Assembly: GCA_946480705.1 (NCBI GenBank)
Contig: CAMLLF010000183.1
Coordinates: 1 to 7,358 of the forward strand
DNA from: an uncultured Lysobacteraceae bacterium
GTDB lineage: Bacteria > Pseudomonadota > Gammaproteobacteria > Xanthomonadales > Rhodanobacteraceae
Direction of reading: 5' to 3'
Length of the DNA: 7,358 nucleotides
In this document: positions 1 to 6,242 of the stretch, piece by piece
How the letters are laid out: the number at the start of each line of letters is the position of its first letter
Position numbering within the stretch: the first letter of the stretch is position 1
Program-made: the position numbers and the translations under genes
Notes under the pieces: generated by a model
Databases searched by the model: none
What the model saw: only the letters and a program-made list of their open reading frames with translations
What the model was told of the DNA's origin: nothing

Positions 1-2
1 AC

Positions 3-356
3 CAGAAGTGGCATCAGATCACGCCGGACCAGGTGCCGGCCGCGTCGGGCGTAATGGACTTCGAAGCCGCGGCGCTCAAGCGCGACGGCGCGCTCTGCCT
101 CGTCGGCGTGCCCGAGCATCCGCATCCGGCGCCGAACATCGCGCCGCTGATCTTCGGCCGCCGCGCGATCGCGGGTTCGCTGATCGGCGGTATCGCGGAA
201 ACGCAGGCGATGCTCGACTTCTGCGCCGAGCACGGCATCGTGTCGGACATCGAGCTGATTGCGGCGCGGGAAATCAACGACGCCTACGAGCGGATGCTGC
301 GCAGCGATGTGAAGTATCGATTCGTCATCGACGCCGCCACGATGGGGGCGGAATAG
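3..356 (+). CDS. NADP-dependent zinc alcohol dehydrogenase, YahK/AdhC type (C-terminal fragment)
   Basis: The gene enters from the left edge; 117 residues and a TAG stop are visible, about the last third of a family that is usually near 350 residues. The block [20 protein letters not shown], followed by [15 protein letters not shown] and the ending [20 protein letters not shown], is the hallmark C-terminus of the YahK/AdhC (cinnamyl-alcohol-dehydrogenase-like) medium-chain dehydrogenases. These cytoplasmic enzymes reduce a broad range of aldehydes with NADPH. The zinc ligands and the nucleotide-binding GxGxxG lie in the missing part, so activity cannot be judged. The first 15 or so residues, before the LKRDG motif, match my expectation of the family poorly. 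Family identity is secure, but the physiological substrate is unknown. The next gene, glnL, starts 156 bases later under its own control signals, so the two are probably not one operon. Confidence 0.9.
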   Translation, partial: QKWHQITPDQVPAASGVMDFEAAALKRDGALCLVGVPEHPHPAPNIAPLIFGRRAIAGSLIGGIAETQAMLDFCAEHGIVSDIELIAAREINDAYERMLRSDVKYRFVIDAATMGAE

Positions 357-472
357 GCGCGACGGTTCCGGCGCCGGACCGGTCGGGGACGGGTCACGTG
401 CGGACAACGCTTCGCGCTGCGTGGAACCCAGTCGGTAGCGCAAGGCGCGCGGCGCCAACGGGTCTCGGTTTC

Positions 473-489
473 TGCACTATGATGGTGCA
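473..489 (+). promoter_or_regulatory. NtrC (NR-I) binding site upstream of glnL
   Basis: TGCACTATGATGGTGCA fits the enterobacterial NtrC operator pattern (TGCACC-N5-GGTGCA, 17 bp dyad) with one mismatch in the left half. From memory it closely resembles the site that overlaps the E. coli glnL promoter, where phosphorylated NtrC represses glnLG. Here it ends 23 bases before the glnL GTG codon and overlaps a -10-like hexamer, the right geometry for negative autoregulation. Binding is inferred, not shown. Confidence 0.8.
478..483 (+). promoter_or_regulatory. Putative sigma-70 -10 box for glnLG
   Basis: TATGAT matches the -10 consensus at five of six positions and lies inside the NtrC operator. 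Transcription would begin near 490, leaving a leader of roughly 23 bases. No good -35 is seen 16-18 bases upstream (CCAACG at 455-460). No sigma-54 -24/-12 element was found in 357-512. Confidence 0.4.
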
Positions 490-512
490 CTCGCCCCATC
501 CGGCAGCAATCC

Positions 513-1509
513 GTGGATCTCGCCTCGCTCTGGCCCCAGCTCAGCACCGCCGCCGCGTGTCTCGACGCGCAGCAGCTGTTGCAGGCGCCGAACCCGGCCT
601 TGTGCGAACTGCTTGGCCTCGGTTCGCGGCGGCTCGAAGGGATGACGCTCGCCGCGCTCGCGCCGGACCGGCCGGAACTCGTCGACGCGTTTCGTCGCGT
701 GTTGAGCGAGCAGCGGGTCGTACAGTTGCGCGACTTCGCGCTGACCGCGGCGGCGGGAACGACGATCGCGGTCGATCTGACGATGAGCCCGCTCGCGGCC
801 GGCGGGGTGCTGCTCGAAGTGCACGCGCTCGCGCCGGCGATCGGCGAGTCGACGGCGCACCTGTCCGAGTCGCTGCGCGGCTTCGCGCATGAGGTGAAGA
901 ATCCGCTCGCGGGCCTGCGCGGCGCGGCGCAGCTGATCGCGCGGCGCGTTGCCGACGACGGCGTGAAGGAGCTGGCCGGTCTCGTGATTGCCGAGGCGGA
1001 CCGCCTCGCGCAGCTGGCGAACCGGTTGCTGCAAGGCTCGGCGAGCCGGGTTTTCGGCCCGGTGAACATCCACGAGGTGCTCGAACGGATCGCGGTGCTG
1101 CTGGCGTCGCAGGGGCAGGCCGCGGTGGTTCGCGATTTCGATCCGAGCCTGCCGGCGCTGCCCGGCGACACGGATCGGTTGCTGCAACTGTTCCTCAATC
1201 TCGGGCGCAACGCGCTCGAGGCCGGCGCCGATCGCGTCGTGCTGCGCAGCCGCGCCGAGCATTCGGCGCGCATCAACGATCGCATCGTGAAGCTCGCGCT
1301 GCGCGTCGACGTCGTCGACAACGGCTCGGGCGTACCGTCCGAACTCGCCGACAGCCTGTTCCTGCCGATGGTCAGCGGCCGTGCCGACGGCAGCGGCCTC
1401 GGCTTGGCGCTGTGCCGCGAAATCGCCGCCGAGCACGGCGGCGCGCTGAACTATCGCAGCCGCGGCGGTGAAACCGCCTTCAGCCTGCTGCTTCCCTACG
1501 GAGATTCCC

Positions 1510-1517
<8 letters not shown>
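513..1517 (+). CDS. glnL: Nitrogen regulation sensor histidine kinase NtrB (NR-II)
   Basis: This is the cytoplasmic kinase/phosphatase that, with the PII protein, sets the phosphorylation state of NtrC in response to nitrogen status. The 334 residues compare with 349 in E. coli. In order: an N-terminal PAS-like sensor region (about 1-110); an H-box with FAHEVKNPLAGLRGAAQL, whose phosphorylated histidine is His126; an N-box, FLNLGRNALEAG (Asn229 and Asn233); a G1 box, DNGSGVP (Asp269); and a G2 box, GSGLGLALC (Gly293-Gly297). There is no transmembrane segment, as expected for NtrB. The GTG start is effectively forced: an in-frame TGA lies at 480-482 and no other usual start codon follows before 513. 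The Shine-Dalgarno sequence is poor, which could keep kinase levels low. The end overlaps the glnG start by 8 bases. A promoter and NtrC site precede it; glnA is not adjacent in the visible sequence. Confidence 0.95.
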
Positions 1518-2913
<1,396 letters not shown>

Positions 2914-2947
2914 CGGCTCCCGCCGCCGGCCGTCCGCCGCCGCGCGT

Positions 2948-2953
2948 TATGCT
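2948..2953 (+). promoter_or_regulatory. Possible -10 box ahead of the GNAT gene
   Basis: TATGCT matches the -10 consensus at four of six positions and is one of the few AT-rich spots between glnG and the acetyltransferase gene. No -35 is seen. If used, the transcript would begin just before the 2964 terminator hairpin, which would then lie in the leader. This is weak evidence. Confidence 0.2.
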
Positions 2954-2963
2954 TTGCCGCTAT

Positions 2964-2986
2964 GGGCGGCCGCTGGCCGCCCTTTT
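2964..2986 (+). terminator. Intrinsic terminator of glnLG
   Basis: GGGCGGCC (2964-2971), loop GCT and GGCCGCCC (2975-2982) form a perfect 8-bp GC stem with a triloop. TTTT and then CATT follow directly. It lies 50 bases past the glnG stop, the classic form of a Rho-independent terminator. Confidence 0.85.
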
Positions 2987-2992
2987 CATTGC

Positions 2993-3014
2993 GCGACGAC
3001 GCGTGCGTCGTCGC
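2993..3014 (+). repeat. Perfect 10-bp inverted repeat in the GNAT gene leader
   Basis: GCGACGACGC (2993-3002), a GT spacer and GCGTCGTCGC (3005-3014) form a perfect dyad 29 bases before the acetyltransferase ATG and 6 bases after the glnLG terminator T-tract. As RNA it can fold into a 9-bp stem with a CGTG loop. No T-tract follows, so it is not itself a terminator. It could be an operator or a leader hairpin; its function is unknown. Confidence 0.6.
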
Positions 3015-3043
3015 CGGCACCGACGCAACCCGAGCCTGCCCGC

Positions 3044-3511
3044 ATGACCGAGATTCGCATCCGAGCCGCCACGCGCGGCGACATCGCCTTCCTCGTCGAC
3101 GCGAACGCCGCGATGGCGCTCGAAACCGAGGACAAGCCGCTCGATCGCGAGCGCCTCACGCGCGGGGTGACGTCGGTATTCGCCGATGCGCGCCGCGGCT
3201 TCTATCGGATTGCCGAGCACGAGGGCCGGCCGGTCGGCTGCCTGCTCGTCACGTACGAATGGAGCGACTGGCGCGATGGCGACTGGTGGTGGATCCAGAG
3301 CGTCTACGTGATGCCAGACGCGCGGCGTCTCGGCGTGTTCCGGGCGATGTATGCGCAGGTCGAGGCCGATGCGCGCGCGACCGCCGGCGTGATCGGCCTG
3401 CGACTCTATGTCGAATGGGAGAACGAGCGCGCGCAGCGCACGTATGCGGCGCTCGGCATGACGCAGGAGCACTACCACATGTTTGCGCGGCCGTTCGTGG
3501 CGTTGACGTAA
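3044..3511 (+). CDS. GNAT-family N-acetyltransferase
   Basis: This is a 155-residue, single-domain protein of the GCN5-related acetyltransferase fold, which transfers an acetyl group from acetyl-CoA to an amine. The N-terminal strand and loop, EIRIRAATRGDIAFLVDANA, is typical. The core WWWIQSVYVMPDARRLGVF (81-99) is motif A: its RRLGVF segment is the acetyl-CoA pyrophosphate loop (R/Q-x-x-G-x-G/A), with Phe in the final position. LRLYVEWENERAQRTYAALGM is motif B, near the C-terminus. The Trp-rich stretch EWSDWRDGDWWWIQ marks a widespread small-GNAT subfamily whose substrate I do not know. The ATG at 3044 is chosen because homology begins there; a longer in-frame opening from 2954 would read through the terminator hairpin. 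It stands alone: a terminator precedes it and folE converges on it. Family assignment is firm, substrate unknown. Confidence 0.9.
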   Translation: MTEIRIRAATRGDIAFLVDANAAMALETEDKPLDRERLTRGVTSVFADARRGFYRIAEHEGRPVGCLLVTYEWSDWRDGDWWWIQSVYVMPDARRLGVFRAMYAQVEADARATAGVIGLRLYVEWENERAQRTYAALGMTQEHYHMFARPFVALT

Positions 3512-3541
3512 GGAAGCGTCACGAAAACCGGCCTGCTTTTC

Positions 3542-3579
3542 GCCCTTCGCGGGAAAGGGCTTGGCTCACGCGTTTTTTT
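3542..3579 (+). terminator. Possible terminator of the GNAT gene
   Basis: GCCCTT (3542-3547) can pair with AAGGGC (3555-3560) across a 7-base loop, and a run of seven Ts lies at 3573-3579. The 12 bases between stem and T-run make it non-canonical. It starts about 30 bases past the acetyltransferase stop. Confidence 0.3.
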
Positions 3580-3582
3580 GAG

Positions 3583-3599
3583 ACGGCCTGCGAGGCCGT
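3583..3599. repeat. Perfect hairpin in the convergent GNAT/folE gap
   Basis: ACGGCCT, loop GCG and AGGCCGT form a perfect 7-bp stem between the two converging 3' ends. Neither strand has a U-tract after it, so it is not a standard terminator alone. It may help fold or protect 3' ends. Confidence 0.4.
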
Positions 3600-3602
3600 G
3601 AC

Positions 3603-3632
3603 AAACCGGCAGGTCGCCGATCGCCTCGCCGG
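3603..3632 (-). terminator. Probable terminator of folE
   Basis: Read on the minus strand, an 8-bp stem (CCGGC outer, CCT/AGG inner, one bulged base) spans 3632 to 3606. It is followed by TTTGT at 3605-3601. It begins 6 bases after the folE stop codon. The short T-tract makes it moderate rather than strong. Confidence 0.45.
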
Positions 3633-3638
3633 CAGGCT

Positions 3639-4232
3639 TCAGCGCCGCCCGACCATGACGAACTGCAGGAACTCCGCGCGCGTGCGCGCGTCTTCGCGGA
3701 ATACACCGAGCATCTGGCTCGTCGTCATCGACACGCCGGTCTTGTGCACGCCGCGCGTCGTCATGCATTGATGCGCCGCTTCGATGACCACGCCGACGCC
3801 GCGCGGCCTGAGGACGTCCTCGATGCAGTGCGCGATCTGCGCGGTCATCTTTTCCTGCACCTGGAAGCGGCGCGCGAAGCCTTCGACGACACGGGCGAGC
3901 TTGGAAATGCCGACGACCTTGTCGGTCGGCAGATAGCCGACGTGAGCGCGCCCGATGATCGGCGCCATGTGATGTTCGCAATGCGATTCGAACTCGATGT
4001 CGCGCAGCACGATGAGTTCGTCGTAGCCGGCGACTTCCTCGAACGTGCGGCGAAGGTACTCGGCCGGATCGTCGGCGTAGCCCGAGAACCAGTCGCGGTA
4101 GGCGTCGACGACGCGGCGCGGCGTGTCGATGAGACCTTCGCGCTGCGGGTCTTCGCCGGCCCAGCGCAACAGCGTGCGGATGGCGGCTTCGGCCTCGGCG
4201 CGGTCGACGGGCTTGGAGGAATCGTCAGTCAT
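3639..4232 (-). CDS. folE: GTP cyclohydrolase I (type I, FolE)
   Basis: It converts GTP to 7,8-dihydroneopterin triphosphate, the first step of tetrahydrofolate synthesis and the entry to related pterins. The 197 residues compare with about 222 in E. coli; the difference is a shorter N-terminus. The zinc site is intact: Cys85 and His88 in [10 protein letters not shown], and Cys156 in [10 protein letters not shown], matching E. coli Cys110, His113 and Cys181. Further family blocks are [18 protein letters not shown] and the C-terminal [20 protein letters not shown]. The Cys/His set identifies the classical zinc FolE1, not the FolE2 family. The ATG at 4232 is preferred; an in-frame TTG at 4253 would add seven unremarkable residues. 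The Shine-Dalgarno match is weak. It lies 60 bases downstream of the HD-domain gene on the same strand, with a -10-like TACAAT in the gap, so it may have its own promoter. Confidence 0.95.
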   Translation of the reverse strand: MTDDSSKPVDRAEAEAAIRTLLRWAGEDPQREGLIDTPRRVVDAYRDWFSGYADDPAEYLRRTFEEVAGYDELIVLRDIEFESHCEHHMAPIIGRAHVGYLPTDKVVGISKLARVVEGFARRFQVQEKMTAQIAHCIEDVLRPRGVGVVIEAAHQCMTTRGVHKTGVSMTTSQMLGVFREDARTRAEFLQFVMVGRR

Positions 4233-4263
4233 GGGGGTGATCCGCAACGGCAACGGAACCGCG

Positions 4264-4269
4264 ATTGTA
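4264..4269 (-). promoter_or_regulatory. Putative -10 box for folE
   Basis: On the minus strand this reads TACAAT, five of six matches to the -10 consensus. It is the only AT-rich spot in the 60-base gap, 31 bases before the folE ATG. No -35 stands at 16-18 bases (CCCGCG at 17). A TTGACC at 4291-4296 is 21 bases away, too far for normal spacing. Confidence 0.4.
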
Positions 4270-4292
4270 GGCCGGAACGCGCGAAACGCGGG

Positions 4293-5366
4293 TCAACGCA
4301 GGCTGCGCGATTCGAATTCGCGCGTCAGTTCGCGCATCGTGTCGATGACGATGTCGCCGTTCGCCGGTTTTCCGAGCATGGCCATGCGCGCGCGCAACGC
4401 CATTGTCAGCGCGCGCAGCGGCTGCGCGTTGGCCTGCTTGGCGCCGGAGAACGCAGTGCGGCCGAGATCCGAATTGAAACGGTGCAGCTCGAAGAAGAAG
4501 CGCTCCTGTCCGTCGGTCAGGAAACCGAACACGGGCAGCGCCGACGCCGGATCGTCGGTCGCGCGATGGCAGCGCATTTCGCGTTCCTGGCACAGGCGCA
4601 TGCCGGTTTCGACGAAGCGCGCGAACGGCTCGGCGACGTTCGCGGTATCGAGATCGGCCGCAATCAGCGCGAGGTCGAGGGCATGGCGCAGCGCCGGGTC
4701 GTCGCGCCATCCGGGCGCGTGCTTGTCGAGCTTGGCGTCGAGCTTCGAGGCCAGCGCGCCGCCGCTCTGCACGAGGTCGACCGAGTTGTATTCCCAGTCC
4801 TGCGCCGGCGGCCGTGCGTCGAATGTGGAGCCGGCAATCGTGAGTTCGAGCCCGGTATAGAACGCCGCATCGCGCCGGCGGTCGAAGCCGGTCAGGTCGA
4901 GTATGCGGAAGCTCTCTTCGATGCTCGCGCGCTCGTTGCTGCCGACGCCGGCGCTGTACATCGCGGGTTCGCGCTGACGCAGGTCGTGGCACGCGGCGAA
5001 CAGGCCGAGCAGCAGCCAGTCGTCGAGGCCGAGCGCCTGCACGCCGACGTGTTCCATCAGCCGCGCGATGCGGCTGTCGAAAATTTCCAGAATGTGGTGT
5101 TCGTTGTGGTACGCGTGGAAATCCTCGCCCCAGCTGCCGTGGCGCAGCGCGAGCCGCGCATAGGCGAGTTCGACGGCGGCATCGGCACGGTCGATGCGCT
5201 CGACGTCGCCGGCTGACGTGATCGGCGCGAGCGCCTGGCGGCGCCGCGCGAGCGCGGCGGCGAGGCCCGGCGCGAGCGAAGCCAGCAGACGCCGCGCCTG
5301 GGCCACGTCCGCAACGGAGCGTTCGGCAGCGTCTTCGGCAAACTCGCGTGGAAACGGCAGGATCAC
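4293..5366 (-). CDS. HD-domain-like hypothetical protein (putative metal-dependent phosphohydrolase)
   Basis: This is a 357-residue soluble protein that I cannot name. It has a histidine-rich pattern like HD-superfamily hydrolases: FHAYHNEHHILEIF (His84, His87, His90, His91), then LFAACHDLRQ with the His127-Asp128 doublet, then NERAS (144-148), then LIAADLDTAN (Asp237, Asp239). HD enzymes use such H...HD...D sets to bind two metals and cleave phosphate esters. The order YHNxxH...HD also recalls cyclic-nucleotide phosphodiesterases and the poorly characterised HD proteins with YHxxxH...HD...NE. No signal peptide or membrane segment is seen. The GTG start at 5366 is chosen because GGAGGG (5378-5383) lies 11 bases upstream with a -10-like TATACT before it, and an in-frame stop at 5406-5408 limits any extension. 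It lies 84 bases after radC and 60 before folE on the same strand. The substrate is unknown, and the link to folE or radC may be only positional. The HD assignment is inferred from spacing of residues. Confidence 0.7.
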   Translation of the reverse strand: MILPFPREFAEDAAERSVADVAQARRLLASLAPGLAAALARRRQALAPITSAGDVERIDRADAAVELAYARLALRHGSWGEDFHAYHNEHHILEIFDSRIARLMEHVGVQALGLDDWLLLGLFAACHDLRQREPAMYSAGVGSNERASIEESFRILDLTGFDRRRDAAFYTGLELTIAGSTFDARPPAQDWEYNSVDLVQSGGALASKLDAKLDKHAPGWRDDPALRHALDLALIAADLDTANVAEPFARFVETGMRLCQEREMRCHRATDDPASALPVFGFLTDGQERFFFELHRFNSDLGRTAFSGAKQANAQPLRALTMALRARMAMLGKPANGDIVIDTMRELTREFESRSLR

Positions 5367-5397
5367 GTGCGGCCAGGCCCTCCACCAGGCGGACTGC

Positions 5398-5403
5398 AGT
5401 ATA
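5398..5403 (-). promoter_or_regulatory. Putative -10 box for the HD-domain gene
   Basis: On the minus strand this reads TATACT (five of six matches), 31 bases before the GTG start. At a 17-base spacing the -35 candidate is CTGGCG (5421-5426), matching only three of six. A 5-bp hairpin (5409-5423) lies between the two boxes; it has no T-tract and so is a poor terminator for radC. Confidence 0.4.
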
Positions 5404-5450
5404 TGTCAGCGCCGTATCGGCGCCAGATGCGCAGCGGGCCGCGTTCGCGT

Positions 5451-6125
5451 TCAGAGCCAGCCGCGCTGCGCCATCGAAACCGGCTGCGAGCCCGTGCCGA
5501 CGACGAAGTGGTCGAGCACGCGCACGCCGACGAGGCCGAGCGCCTCGCGCAGTTCGTGCGTAATCGACCGATCCGACTCGCTGGGTTCCGCCACGCCCGA
5601 CGGATGGTTGTGCGCAAAAATCACCGCGGCCGCATTGTGGCGCAGGCAGGCGCGCACGACCTCGCGCGGATGCACGGCCGTGCCGTCGATCGTGCCGCGG
5701 AAGAGTTCCTCGAAGGCGATGACGCGGTGGCGATTGTCGAGGAACACGACCGCGAAGACTTCGTACGGATAGGCGCTCATGCGCGTGTGCAGGAAGCCGG
5801 CCGAGTCGAGCGGCGTGCGCAGCGTATCGCTGCGCTTGAGCTCTTCGCCGCCGCAGCGCCGCGCGACTTCGAGCACCGCCTGCAGCCGGCACGACTTGGC
5901 CGCGCCAAGACCGCGGACCGACGGTAGCGGTTCGCTGCGGACGAGCAGCGCGCGCAGGCCGCCGGCCGCGGTAATTAGCCGCCGGCCGAGATCGACCGCG
6001 GTCTGGCCGCGGCTGCCGCTGCCGAGAAAGATCGCGAGCAGCTCCGCGTCCGACAATGCGCTTGCGCCCTGCGCGAGCAGCTTCTCGCGCGGACGTTCCT
6101 CGATGGGCCAATGACTGATGTTCAT
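5451..6125 (-). CDS. radC: RadC family JAMM/MPN+ domain protein
   Basis: A 224-residue, full-length RadC-family protein. The N-terminal half holds the UPF0758 helix-hairpin-helix-like region, with [20 protein letters not shown] and VRGLGAAKS. The C-terminal half is a JAMM/MPN+ domain with the metal set intact: Glu122 ([10 protein letters not shown]) and His172, His174 and Asp185 in [14 protein letters not shown] (HxH-x10-D). JAMM domains are zinc metalloproteases in other contexts, but the bacterial RadC role is unresolved. The original DNA-repair assignment in E. coli was traced to a recG allele, so the name should not be taken as function. The ATG at 6125 is chosen because AGGAG (6130-6134) precedes it and family similarity starts at [14 protein letters not shown]; an ATG at 6146 lies upstream of that Shine-Dalgarno sequence. 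It is divergent from coaBC, a neighbourhood common in gammaproteobacteria. Confidence 0.95.
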   Translation of the reverse strand: MNISHWPIEERPREKLLAQGASALSDAELLAIFLGSGSRGQTAVDLGRRLITAAGGLRALLVRSEPLPSVRGLGAAKSCRLQAVLEVARRCGGEELKRSDTLRTPLDSAGFLHTRMSAYPYEVFAVVFLDNRHRVIAFEELFRGTIDGTAVHPREVVRACLRHNAAAVIFAHNHPSGVAEPSESDRSITHELREALGLVGVRVLDHFVVGTGSQPVSMAQRGWL

Positions 6126-6148
6126 GAGACTCCTGCCGGCTTCCATGC

Positions 6149-6171
6149 CGCTGCCAGATTACGCGGCAGTG
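6149..6171. repeat. Imperfect inverted repeat in the radC leader
   Basis: CGCTGCC (6149-6155) and GGCAGTG (6165-6171) pair with one G-T wobble around a 9-base AT-richer loop. The loop holds a weak -10-like TAATCT on the minus strand, 30 bases before the radC ATG. It may mark the radC promoter; the evidence is thin. Confidence 0.25.
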
Positions 6172-6199
6172 ACGCGGTTCGCGCGCGTCCGGAGCGGGC

Positions 6200-6236
6200 T
6201 TTCCCGTAAGCTATCCGCGGATAAACCGGTGGGAAA
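6200..6236 (+). promoter_or_regulatory. Nested dyad in the coaBC leader
   Basis: TTTCCC (6200-6205) and GGGAAA (6231-6236) are inverted repeats nearly concentric with the perfect 12-bp palindrome TATCCGCGGATA (6212-6223). The right arm covers the GTGGGA stretch that would serve as the coaBC ribosome-binding site, so folding of the leader could hide it. It could equally be a protein operator. A possible -10 (TAAGCT, 6207-6212) lies in the left side; no good -35 is seen. Confidence 0.4.
6212..6223. repeat. Perfect 12-bp palindrome TATCCGCGGATA
   Basis: It is an exact self-complementary 12-mer in the short gap between radC and coaBC, ending 19 bases before the coaBC ATG. No known operator consensus comes to mind. 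Confidence 0.6.
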
Positions 6237-6241
6237 TTTCC
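6232..6241. repeat. Perfect 10-bp palindrome GGAAATTTCC at the coaBC start
   Basis: GGAAATTTCC ends one base before the coaBC ATG and overlaps the presumed ribosome-binding region. AT-rich palindromes are rare in this GC-rich window. It could be an operator half or chance. Confidence 0.45.
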
Positions 6242-6242
6242 G

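Noticed and set aside
367..378. Palindrome TCCGGCGCCGGA after the alcohol dehydrogenase gene
   Set aside because: There is no T-tract after it and such GC palindromes are common at this base composition, so I do not call it a terminator.
4291..4296. TTGACC on the minus strand as a -35 box for folE
   Set aside because: The spacing to the TACAAT box is 21 bases, outside the usual 16-18, and the TGA within it is the stop codon of the HD gene.
4308..4324. Near-palindrome around TTCGAATTCG at the 3' end of the HD gene
   Set aside because: It is imperfect, lies within coding sequence and is explained by the codons for the Arg-Glu-Phe-Glu-Ser stretch.
3744..5216. Long open frame of 490 codons on the + strand, antisense to folE and the HD gene
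   Set aside because: It is a shadow of high-GC coding on the other strand; its translation shows no recognisable domain while both minus-strand proteins have clear motifs.
4225..6111. Open frame of 628 codons on the minus strand spanning radC and the HD gene in another frame
   Set aside because: It is Arg-rich nonsense running through two genes and the gap between them; the true frames carry the JAMM and HD-like motifs.
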